The position numbers were made by a program, and so were the translations under genes. Below, piece after piece: positions 39,843 through 50,106 of a stretch of 64,000 bases of DNA. Positions within the stretch are counted from its first letter, which is position 1, and each line of letters starts with the position of its first letter. The notes beneath the pieces were generated by a model. It was not told the origin of the DNA and searched no databases. It saw nothing but the letters and a program-made list of their open reading frames with translations. Source of the stretch: Skeletonema tropicum (lineage: Eukaryota; Bacillariophyta; Thalassiosirophyceae; Thalassiosirales; Thalassiosiraceae); assembly GCA_037178625.1 (NCBI GenBank), contig CM074129.1:3844001-3908000 (forward strand), in the 5' to 3' direction.

Positions 39843-41737
39843 CTATGCGCGCCCGTCAGTTACTACGTGCAGCACTTTCCACTGCTTTAACAACCGCAAA
39901 ATCTCTTCGAGTGTCGCTCGTTCATACGTTTTCCCTGCCTCCCTTACCTTTCGTTTTCGTCTCTCGTTACCCATCTTTGTCAACTCTGGTAGCAATGGTT
40001 GATAGTGACCCGGGATGTAACGGAGAGTAAGTGTATTTTCTCTCTTCGTCTCAACATCGCAATCCTTGTATCGCAACTTCTCCCTGCCACGTTGAGTTTT
40101 CACTTTGGTAGGAGGATAAGATTTACCGTAATGCCTTCCTCGGTAGACATCTACAAATCCACTCGCTTCATCAAAGACGGCTATGCTCCAGTGACCCAGA
40201 ACACTGTCTGAGTCCAAAGCATACACTAAAAAGTCACTGAAAGCCTGGACCTCTTCTCCAACCATACCTGACGATGCCCAATCTGGGTGAACTAACATAA
40301 CTGCAGCTTCGATCGCCCGTTTCAATTGAAGGGCCAACTTTTTCGTCATTTGTTTCTCCCTCTTTGGCAATGTTGCTATCTCCATCTCGATAGTTTGGTT
40401 TGAGTCATCATTCACTAGGCTTCGTTTACTGTAGATCGCAGTTGGATCAACGGCGAACGCACCCACGCCTGATAGGTAGCTCGCGGCCAAGCTTAGATAG
40501 AAGCAACTGTTGGTGATGGTCTCGTTCTTTTCGTTCACGTTAGTCGCCCCCGCATCTATTGGAACAACATTCATCTCTGAAAGCATTCGCGACTGATTAT
40601 ACACTGCATTTTTAGGCTTGTTACTTCTCCATTGCCGCTAGCCAATCCATTGGACGACGATTTCTTGTCGACTGCCTTGTTATCATTGGCAAATAGACCT
40701 TTTACCAACTCCCTGTGGTCTTTTAGTCGCACTTCAATTGCAGTTGCACGTGACGATATTGAGTTCTCGTCCTCATCATAATCTGAGGAAGATGAGGTTG
40801 AGAATTTGCGCTGCTGTCTACGAGTGCTGTTTCTGCGTTTGTCAGTTTTCCGTCTGCTGCCATCACGATTGCCATTGCTTTTAGACGTCAATTTTCTCTT
40901 TGATTGCTCCGCCCTCCTCCTCTCCTGTCGTTCAATCTCGGCTCTTATTCGACGATAGGCATTTCCAACATCATGAAAAGCTTTATCTCCTCCCCCATCC
41001 ATTTCAGTCTCTTTCAGCTTTTGTTTATAGCCATGGTAGACATCACGTGGTGTTGCACTTTGAGAAACATTCAGCAGACGATATGGATTGATGGACGCTT
41101 TAGATATGGTCGTGACGTTGTCAATGCTATCATCGTCATTTGGAGGCGATGTTTTTTCGTGTCTATCAATGAAGCTTTCTAAATTTGTTCTTTGAGAGTT
41201 AGGACTTCTTGCAGGATACTTTTTCCTCCGAATAGATGATTGTGATTGATCTTTTAGACTTCTTCTGATGGCAGATTGTTCATCTAAAACTTCTCTATAT
41301 TCGTCCTCTTCCTCATAAGAGTGTCCCATTGTTTCAGAGAGCGATAATCCTAATGCATGTGGATCATCTCTTCCTTCATATCCATCTGTTGAAAATGATG
41401 GTTTGCGTGGAACATTCTTGTTTCGCAAGCTTCTACTCCTGCTCCTGCTGCTATTTTTTGAACCACTCTTTGACGGTCTCCGCTTCTGCGTAGATAAAAA
41501 ACTATCACTGCTAAATGATCCATCTCCACTCCTGCGGCGAGATGAATAATGAGTTCTCTGCAACGTAGAATTTTCATCAATATGGACAAGAGAACGGGAG
41601 GCATAAGATCTTTCGTCGTCTGGTTCCATTCGCCGCCGCCGCCGCCTGCGTTGGTAATCATCGCGATGGTTGTTCTCAACAGCATCAACTTTGAAGCATG
41701 AGCTCAAGCCAAAGAACTGTATTAAGAATGCCTTCAT
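39843..41737 (-). CDS. J-domain-like/OTU-protease fusion, split by a 1-bp frameshift
   Basis: Two frames, 41737-40571 and 40604-39843, overlap. Adding one A to the T run at 40609-40613 (plus strand) would join them. The first part is Ser/Arg-rich, then NPYRLLNVSQSATPRDVYHG and FHDVGNAYRRIRAE, which is a J-like fold lacking the HPD motif. The second part reads as an OTU domain: VVPIDAGATN (Asp), NSCFYLSLAASYL (Cys), LGHWSIAVFD and YIPGHYQPLLP (His). If functional it would be a deubiquitinase with an adaptor N-terminus. The break may be a sequencing error or a recent mutation. Confidence 0.65.
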
Positions 41738-41839
41738 AATGCCTTCCTGGCAGACTTGAGTCTACTTCCTCTCCTCTAAATAATTACTCCTTCTTGCTAG
41801 CATTGACATCTACTCCTACTTTTTTTGGGGGTATGTATT

Positions 41840-43492
41840 TGGGTTCCCTCCTGGCCAAAACCACTAATTAGTGGTCATACGTAGGCGGTAGTTAGAGGAC
41901 ATTCTAACACCTCCCAATACCTCCCAATCAAGGAACATACCACCAAAGACCTCTATAACAGAGTTCAAACCTAAAAATCCGGAATAAAAACGTCCTAATA
42001 GAAGCAGAGATAGCTAAACACACACCATAAAATCGCTATTTTAGTGACCACTAATTAGTGGTCGAGAATTATGTGTTGTTGTGTAATTGTTTATGCTTCC
42101 CCCAACAAACAGTGCACATGGGAACCTTCTTATGATATGTGGAGTAGGTTTTGACCTCTATGCGGCATGTGGCACGCCTATCCTTGATGTACTGTGTGCC
42201 AACCTTCTGCCGACATTTTGTAAAATCTGGCTTGAATTCAAGCACGGGCTTGACCGTCTAGCTCGCCTGTTGGGGCGAATAGGAGAGCAGGAAGCTTTCC
42301 TGCACTGCATATGATGTTGTTCTAACATTTACTTGGCTGATTGACGACGAAAATCACGTTGGGGTGGAGAATTCTCAACTCTAGTATGCGATATCTTGAC
42401 ACGAGAAGGGCGCAAATTAGCGCAAATTCTGCTGAAATGAGGTGTAGGCGCAGGTTTAGCGGAGATAACAGCCAATCAAAGGATATCGTCGTGTACATTA
42501 ATGTCGTTGTGGTCGCTGTGCAAGAGATCACCATCGGATTTGCATTACTTATTGGCCAAACATACATCATAGAGTGGTGATTTGGTGCTGATGGATGCCA
42601 ATTTTTTTTTGGAAAAAATGCGCTACACCACAACCTGGCATCACCTGCAGCCGCCCTGTCATTAATTTGGACCATTCCACCAACAATATTCCTATAATTA
42701 ATATCATATGATGCTGTCTTTGTTTTTATTCCATTTAAAGCGGTTGATTTGTCGAATAATTATTGAATATTGCCATTATATTTGTGTCGATAAATCGTCA
42801 TCATCGCATCCCCGTCGCTTCAATTCATGTGAGATGCTAACCAAAACGAACTCTCTTGGGTAGATGGGCCGCTTTCCATGTCCCCATCTGTAGATAGGTT
42901 GGCCGCTTTGGGTAGGGATCGTTGTTTTCGAGTAGAATACCGTCGTATGTCGACTGCAAATAACTTTGCATGGTGGTTGGGACATCATCCGGTTGCCGGT
43001 GAAGTTTGTGCATGATTGTTGTAGGATCCAGGCCATCTCGATGCTCTTCTTCGACCACCTGGTTAGCCACTCATATTGTGACTGTTGTGGTATGCTTTCT
43101 GATGGGTAAAAGCATCTACTAAATGCAGATACGACGGCTCGTATGCTGGGCCTCTTTCGCCATGGTGATGGTGTGATGAAATGTGAGTTCTACGGGTGGC
43201 AACATTTTTGATATCAATTCCTACATACCCCCAAGTTGAAGTTGCAAAACTTCCGAAAAAAACTCGTCGGCTGTTCGCCAAATTTGTCAGTAGGCTTGTG
43301 TTTGAACGTTAATAGGTTGGGCCCTCTCCAGGGAACACGTGATATAATAGGTGTACGCATTGTCAAGACATTGAAGAGGGTGCCACCTGAATTTGATAAC
43401 GTTTGAGTGATTATAAGGGGGTCGTAGGAGATCGTAAACTGACCACTAATTAGTGGTTTTTCCGCTAATTAGTGGCCCCAGGAGGGAACCCA
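41840..43492. mobile_element. TIR element with ATT target duplication and four 14-bp palindromes
   Basis: The ends TGGGTTCCCTCCTGG and CCAGGAGGGAACCCA are inverted copies, flanked by ATT on both sides (41837-41839 and 43493-43495). The palindrome CCACTAATTAGTGG occurs at 41861, 42048 and 43443, and with one change at 43462, so there are two copies near each end. These are likely transposase-binding sites. The 1653-bp interior has only short frames and no recognised transposase, so it is non-autonomous. The superfamily is not assigned. Confidence 0.75.
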
Positions 43493-45916
43493 ATTTGTTG
43501 TTGTATTTTCATAATTTGTGTCAAAGTCAAAGGGACGACGGATTTTTGAGATTTGAATTCCGGCAAAAACACCGCAAAAAGTACCTGTACCTTGCTCTTG
43601 CCTTGTCGCTGTCTGTTCTTTTTTTTTTTTTTTTTCTTGCTTGTTCGAAGTTGTTCGTCTTCGTCAAATATCCCTAACAAATTTGACAAATTTGTTAGGG
43701 ATAATACGGTCAGCAACTCAAATTCAAAAATCTAAGTTCAAAATCAAACTAGGGTGCACCGTGTGCGAGGAAAAGAGGAGAGATAAAGCAGTTGTACATA
43801 GGCGCAGCACGCAGCCGAGGCTGAACAGTGAGCGGCAACCTCAGGAAGGCACAGGTATATTGATTTTCGAACGCTGACCCCATGCCTGCGTGAGGCAGGC
43901 GATGGGGTCAGCGGCAGATTCTTCTCACTACTCACTAACTTAAGCTAACAAAATTCTTTTCTCTAGAGCATTGTCTAGCCGTATCATAGCTTATGCGGGC
44001 AGCATTACTTATTCGATCAAATGAGTCAGTTGTACGATTCGAAACGATAGGGTGCCAAAAGAATCGCTGTAACATTTGTGTGACGATATTCGAACTTACT
44101 GTTATGTTGGTGTAACAAAATGTAACAATGACTAACCCTAACAAAATTCCTTCCCGCAATAATTAAGGAGTTCTACACTTAAGGGCTTCCCGCAATTTCT
44201 CAAAACGAATGTGAACAACCCTGGATTCTTGAGTATTCGTTTTTGTTCTTGGCGCTTCACGGGTCCCTCCCCGTTCGCGATTATTTTGAGTGCCTTTCGA
44301 AAGAATCAGGGAAATGGTGTGGCCACGGTTTCCGATGCGCGGCCAATTCTCTAGAGCGCTGTGAAGACGAGGCGCGACGAGGCCTGAAGTGTGAATTTTT
44401 AAATCATTGCCCTCCATCCACAAAGATCTGTAGCAGCGACCCTTCCTTTCAGGGAAAGAAAGAACAGTATTACCATCTATTAGCGCTTAAGTTTACTTGT
44501 CATTGAACGTTTACATCATGTCCATTCGTTTCTTGTCGATTACGTGTTCATTCCCCTTTTTCCAAGCTAATTTCCGAGCCAATCTGGACAAAGGAAGACA
44601 ACACTTCATGTCACAACGAATGTAAATGATAGCATAATTGATAGAGCGAATGTGTTTAGCCGAAGCACGACAAGAACACTTCTTTGGAGAGATTGCGCAA
44701 TGGAATTCTGCTGCAAACATCGAATCGCAACTCAATTAGGTTGTCATATACTTGAAACGCAATCTTTCATCTTTACCCCTTCTTTGTGTGACATTATTCT
44801 CTCTTGTCCGAAGAGACGCAGGTGAAACGTACCAACAGTAACTGCACAGACTCGACAATGTGCTCTCGAGAGTATGTTGAATGGGTTCTTGGTGCATTTT
44901 TCAAGGACGCGCTTTAGTTCGTAACTTATCGTCGAGAGAACATGAATTTGAGGACTCCTCCACAGTAAATTAATGCTGATTCATTCGAAACATGCCGAAT
45001 GACTCATTGCGAATGATGAAAATAATCCGAGCACAGCCAATTGCACTATAGAAGGGGTGGACGAGATCAGCGGCTCCATTCCATTGAAATTTCTCCATCT
45101 AGCAACTCATGTTAATTCACTCCTCCTACCACCCCATACAATCCAAAAAAAATGAAATGACTATTTTGTAGTCGGAACTCGCGGGGCGCTCTTATTTCAA
45201 GGGCCTATCATAATCAGAAGACATAGCAGCGTCGAGATGAACCAAGTTATGTGAGCGCCCCGCAAGTTTTCATGCTCTTTCACCCACACCCCCTCCACTG
45301 TCACTTCACTGAGAGAAAAAAGGATGGTTGCCATAGGAGTGTATAATTCATTCGAAAACGTACGATAATGCGCGGACGTCCACTACCGATGTCATAGATT
45401 CGAATGACCGAGGCATCAGATCTTGAACAGATCGACCGGTGGTTGTTAAAGCACAGCAATCCCACAGAACACATTCGGCTCCTCCACCGAATGCACAAAA
45501 ATTTGAAATCGCTGTTACATAGTCAGAACTCGCGGGGCGCTCGAAGTTCAAGAGCCAAGCACTATCAGAAGATGTTGTAGCATCATTTTGAGGAGCCATC
45601 TTCGGCTTGCGCCCCTCAACTTCTGGGGTCGGCCTATGTACCTAAATCCGAGTTCTTTTAGTTAGGGGCTACTTAGCGTTGGGGTTGCAGCAGCGTGTCA
45701 AAAAATTGGCGCCAAGCAAAAAAGACAGGTCTCGAGAAAATCGCGTTTCTGGTATTGGCCACTTTCGGCCCTTTTCGGAAACCGTGCGTGGCATTCTAAC
45801 GAGATCGAGGATACAAGAAACCAGTGTGAATGTTGAGCTGATACGGTTGCAGCCAGCGTGTACGTTATACCAAATTCTATCTGCGTCATATTTGAGGTAC
45901 ATTCTCTACACTAAGC
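43493..45916. other. long repeat-rich intergenic region, no gene recognised
   Basis: It holds a T run at 43618-43635, a perfect inverted repeat at 43671-43699, and a hairpin of TGACCCCAT/ATGGGGTCA at 43878-43911. A diverged repeat pair shares GAACTCGCGGGGCGCTC (about 45150-45240 and 45490-45600). The first copy is followed by an inverted GAGCGCCCCGCAAGTT (45252). Several short frames exist but none is family-like. Confidence 0.45.
43671..43699. repeat. perfect inverted repeat
   Basis: CCCTAACAAATTTG, one central A, CAAATTTGTTAGGG. 14-bp arms without mismatch. Confidence 0.9.
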
Positions 45917-46042
45917 ATGGCTTCAACAGATGAAAGTGTATCACTCTTGACGTCGATGGGTTTCGACAATGGGACTAGCCAGCAGGCATTACAAATATGC
46001 GAAGGACGAAATGTCGAAAGAACAGTGGAGCTTTTACAATAA
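45917..46042 (+). CDS. UBA-domain microprotein, 41 residues
   Basis: The short frame from ATG 45917 to TAA 46042 contains SVSLLTSMGFDNGTSQQAL, then EGRNVERTVELLQ. This is the three-helix UBA signature (LxxMGF ... AL ... VExxVxxLL) almost from end to end. UBA domains bind ubiquitin. It stops eight bases before the end of the convergent gene at 46051. It may be a real microprotein, or the first exon or relic of a longer UBA protein; no continuation was found on this strand. Confidence 0.45.
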   Translation: MASTDESVSLLTSMGFDNGTSQQALQICEGRNVERTVELLQ

Positions 46043-46050
46043 TATACATG

Positions 46051-47154
46051 CTATGATGGCGGCACTACATCTACAGTCAACAAGATTCTTTCTTGACCAG
46101 GGGATAACAATGGTGAACGATGCGCGGCTGCCAATATGTCATTTGAGTTCGTGAAATCGCCCTCTTGTAAAGTAGAAGAATCTTCCCATGCTCGACCCAT
46201 CAATAGCACTGCATCTCCTTCCTTTGCCGATGAGACGATAGTCTTACCAGTGTTCAAATTAGTTGGCACAATGATCTCATTTGCAATTCGTGTATCATCT
46301 TCGTCCAAAGTGTTCAGTGCATTGCGATCCACCAACCTCGTGTTACCACTACCCATAACCTCGACTTCATGAGGAATATATTCACATCCAGGACCAATGA
46401 TGCTCATTACCAAACGAACAGGTACGTGATCGGCATGCCACCTTGGACATTTTATTCCATTTCTTCCTATGGAGGATACTATCCTTGCTTGACATTTGAT
46501 GTTGTTGCTGTTAATGTCGCCTGCAATGGATTGAAAGTAGGATAGCACGTTTGCCAGGTGTTGTGTAATTTCTTGTTCCATCATGGTATTCTCTGGAAGC
46601 AATGTAGGTTGATTGCAATTAGCATCATCACAGTGATGGGTAAAAAGTTGACATTTTTCTACGAGTTCTTGTGCACCAGTTGTTGCGTTCTCAAACTGCA
46701 CTGTTACATCATTCACCAGCTGATTTTGTTTCTGACCATTGGCACCAAATTGCGCTGGAGATAAGAGATGTTCCCAAAATGATTTATCACGATTGCTTTC
46801 TTTTGGTGCAGTTGGTGTTACAAACTTGCGCCACACAACAGAATGTGGGATTGGAAATGATTTTGATACGGCGTTTGTACGTTGAAAAATGGCGTGCCGG
46901 TGATGATACTCTTGCTGCTGCTGCTGCTGCTGCTCGTTTTCTGCCGGCATAGTAGTTGATGATAATTCCGCAAGGAGACGTGACAAGGCCACGTCATGTC
47001 TTGGGCCTTGTGCATTAGTGATGCTTTTGCTGCTGCATGGGAAAGCAGGATTGTTTCGTCCTAACTGAAAGGAAGCAATGCCAATTATCTGTAGCAGCGA
47101 CAGATGCAATAGGATGCAACAGTATATGATCCGGTTTGCTGTCGCTATTGTCAT
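46051..47154 (-). CDS. DUF1826 family protein with N-terminal targeting peptide
   Basis: 367 residues from the ATG at 47154, chosen because it begins a hydrophobic signal (IIYCCILLHLSLLQIIGIASF) with a Phe motif; the frame is open further upstream. A poly-Gln stretch (46915-46935) follows. The C-terminal half matches DUF1826: CPRWHADHVPVRLVMSIIGP, GCEYIP, then EGDAVLLMGRAWED, AAAHRSP and GQERILLTVDVV. The HxD (HAD) and later HR/H positions look like an iron/2-oxoglutarate-type facial triad, but this is inference; the family has no settled function. It is transcribed away from NFS1, with a 381-bp shared upstream region (47155-47535). Confidence 0.75.
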   Translation of the reverse strand: MTIATANRIIYCCILLHLSLLQIIGIASFQLGRNNPAFPCSSKSITNAQGPRHDVALSRLLAELSSTTMPAENEQQQQQQQEYHHRHAIFQRTNAVSKSFPIPHSVVWRKFVTPTAPKESNRDKSFWEHLLSPAQFGANGQKQNQLVNDVTVQFENATTGAQELVEKCQLFTHHCDDANCNQPTLLPENTMMEQEITQHLANVLSYFQSIAGDINSNNIKCQARIVSSIGRNGIKCPRWHADHVPVRLVMSIIGPGCEYIPHEVEVMGSGNTRLVDRNALNTLDEDDTRIANEIIVPTNLNTGKTIVSSAKEGDAVLLMGRAWEDSSTLQEGDFTNSNDILAAAHRSPLLSPGQERILLTVDVVPPS

Positions 47155-47535
47155 GGTTGCGGGTTTCTTTACTATAATAAGGTGATCGGGTAATAATATG
47201 ATCGATGGAGAAATGTGGAGAGAGGACGAACGCAGAACGTGAAACGTGAACACAAAAAAGAAAACGGACTTGCGCTTGATCATGACGCAGAAACAGAGGG
47301 CTTGTTCGCGTGCCCTTGGAAAAGTCTGGATTGATGAGAGGTTAATATGGACGTTTAAGGTCATTACATGGATATAATCAGTCACGTTACGGGTATTATA
47401 GAGATTGGTATATCTCCGCCCACTTTAAACGCCCGCTACAAAAACCATGCATCTGCTTTTGTTTTTGCCATCAATCCAGTGCATGCCATCCGTCCATGCA
47501 ATATCTATGGTCCTCTGGAGAGAGCAATCGAAACC

Positions 47536-49125
47536 ATGATGCAAAGAATAATCCTCACCTCTCAAAGAAGAGCATTACTAACATCGGCGGCATCATCTGC
47601 CTCCGCTGCCTCGCGACCTGCTGCTTCGTCCACCACAAGATCTTTCTCCGCCGCCGTAGTCGAGGAAGATCCCAACGATGGACGCTTCAGTATCCAGGGT
47701 ACTTTCCGAGAGGGGCGTGCTTCCTATCTTGATATGAGTGCTACGACTCCAATGGATCCACGAGTGTTGGATAAGATGATGCCTTTCATGGTGAGTAAAA
47801 ACAATAATCAAGCAGTAGTTATTGTGTTTGACACATCACTTGTGCATATGATTATTTTATGCAATTTAATATTCATTCAAAGCTTTTGAGATAAATGTCC
47901 TCACCGCGTCTAAATATTCTTTCTTGCCGGAATAATCAATACAATACAATAAATGTCATATGCATAGATTGGATCTTACGGTAACCCCCACTCCCGAACA
48001 CACTCCTACGGTTGGGAATCCGAAACAATCGTCGAAAACGCACGAGAACAAATCGCTGCCCTCGTCGGTGCCTCCCCCAAAGAAATCATCTTCACATCCG
48101 GTGCGACGGAAAGTAACAATCTAAGCATCAAGGGAGCTGCGCACTTTTATGGGATGAAGGGGGCCAAGAATAAAAAGCATGTGATTACTACACAGACGGA
48201 GCACAAGTGTGTTTTGGATAGTTGCCGATTTTTAGAACAGGAGGGGTTTGATGTGACGTATTTGCCTGTTATGGAGGCTACGGGAATGGTGTGCATGGAT
48301 GAATTGGAAAGTGCCATGAGGGATGATACATTACTTGTGAGTGTCATGGCAGTCAACAATGAAATTGGGACACGTCAACCTATCGAAGAAATTGGAGCAT
48401 TATGCCGCAAAAAGAAGATTTTATTCCATACAGATGCTGCGCAAATGTTGGGGAAACTTCCAATTGACGTGAATGCCATGAATATTGATTTGATGTCGCT
48501 TTCGTCCCATAAGATTTACGGTCCAAAGGGAGTTGGGGCACTTTACGTCCGTCGTCGACCCCGTGTGCGTCTGGAGCCACTCTTTAGTGGTGGTGGACAA
48601 GAACGTGGTCTCCGATCTGGGACTTTGGCGCACACACTCTGTGCTGGATTTGGTGCCGCGTGTGAACTTGCTCAAAAGGAAATGGCCAATGATACTGCTT
48701 GGATTCAATATTTGAGTGATAAATTGTGTAATGGGATTGAAGAGAGGATACCTATGGTGACGAGGAATGGACATCCTGAATTGAGACACCCTGGCTGTGT
48801 CAATTATTCATTTGCGTATGTGGAGGGAGAGTCGTTGCTTATGGCGTTGAAGAATGTGGCCGTTTCTAGTGGATCGGCGTGTACTAGTGCATCACTTGAG
48901 CCGAGTTATGTGTTGCGTGCTTTAGGAGTGGACGATGAGCTGGCACATGGTAGTTTGAGATTTGGTCTTGGTCGATTCACATCGGAGGAGGAAGTTGACT
49001 TTTTGTTGGACTTATTGGAGGAGCATGTAGGTCGTTTAAGAGATATGAGTCCATTGTGGGAGATGGTCCAAGAGGGCATTGATCTAAAGTCAATTCAGTG
49101 GAGTCAGGATGCTCATCATCATTGA
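47536..49125 (+). CDS. NFS1: cysteine desulfurase, mitochondrial NFS1/IscS type
   Basis: Exons 47536-47790 and 47968-49125 (intron of 177 bp, GTGAGT...TAG), giving 470 residues. The enzyme takes sulfur from L-cysteine with PLP and feeds it to the Fe-S scaffold and tRNA thiolation. Seen: Arg/Ser-rich mitochondrial presequence; [41 protein letters not shown] with the PLP lysine; [12 protein letters not shown]; and [21 protein letters not shown] with the catalytic Cys loop. The C-terminus ([15 protein letters not shown]) is the eukaryotic NFS1 ending that contacts its partners. Start ATG 47536 or 47539; upstream codons are probable leader. Intact and complete. Confidence 0.93.
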
Positions 49126-49756
49126 GGATCTTATCTCTATGTAATAGTTTAGAGATGTGGACGTGCTTGTGATTCTGAGTTTTGCACGTCTGGAAGATAT
49201 GTTATAACTTAGACAAATGATTGCTCGATGGAGGTGGTACTTCTATAATATCAGTGTAGAAGGTTGAGAGTCTCTTTGTCCACGATGCGAGAGGGATCTC
49301 TTTGGTGATGAACAGATAACCTTCTAGAACGATCTTACGAATAGCAGATAGAAAAGTCTCCCTCTCCTCCTTTGAGAGACTGAAAGGCAGTTGCAAGGTT
49401 ATTGCAGGGTTAGATTGTGTTGTGACATGAGAGGTAGACGGTGTTGCCTGATCTGTGGTGCATAATAATTAACATAGCAGTATATAACACAACGTAATAT
49501 CGATATCTCCGTCAAGAAACGATAAAAGTGTACGAAATCCAACAAAGACTTCTGTTCATGATGCTGGCATATTTGTTATATCTATAATATTTCATTTCTA
49601 TTTTCAACAGTAAAGATTTCATATTTGTGGTTGGTTTGATTTGTCGTGAACAATGGCACACAACCCACAAACACAAAGCAATGGCAGTGCTTTCCTTCTT
49701 TCCGTTTCCGCCGTGATTCTGATTTGAAACGCGTTCGAAGTCGATTGAACCTCTGT
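49126..49756. other. intergenic with one small minus-strand frame
   Basis: The frame 49396-49202 (64 codons, and in-frame upstream to an AG at about 49456) has a biased, protein-like composition (FSLSKEERETFLSAIRKIV). It could be a last exon, but it matches no family I know and no upstream exon was found. The rest is AT-rich. Confidence 0.35.
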
Positions 49757-50106
49757 TCAAAAGTTCATCGTAGTCTCTGGGTGAGCCTTCAGTAGCCGAA
49801 AGACACAGTCCGTGTATTCGATGCTGTCTCTGTCAAGGTCCTCATTGTCCCAAAGAAGGTCGATGGGAAGCTTCTTGTCAGCATTCCGTGCCGATACTGA
49901 CGTATCATCATACTTCTCCAGAAGTAGCGCTACAGTTTCGTACTTTGCACCACGGCATGCACGATGAAGGGCCGTGTTTCTTCCTCGGTCCTCGACGAAA
50001 ATAGTTGTCGTGTCGAGCCCGACAAGATACTTCACGACGTTCGCAGAATCGTGATGCTCACATGCGATGTGCAAAGGTATCATGCCGTTGACATCGGAAG
50101 TTCTTA

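Noticed and set aside
43877..43912. Hairpin of TGACCCCAT and ATGGGGTCA as a tRNA or ncRNA
   Set aside because: No cloverleaf or conserved tRNA boxes could be fitted; recorded only as a hairpin.
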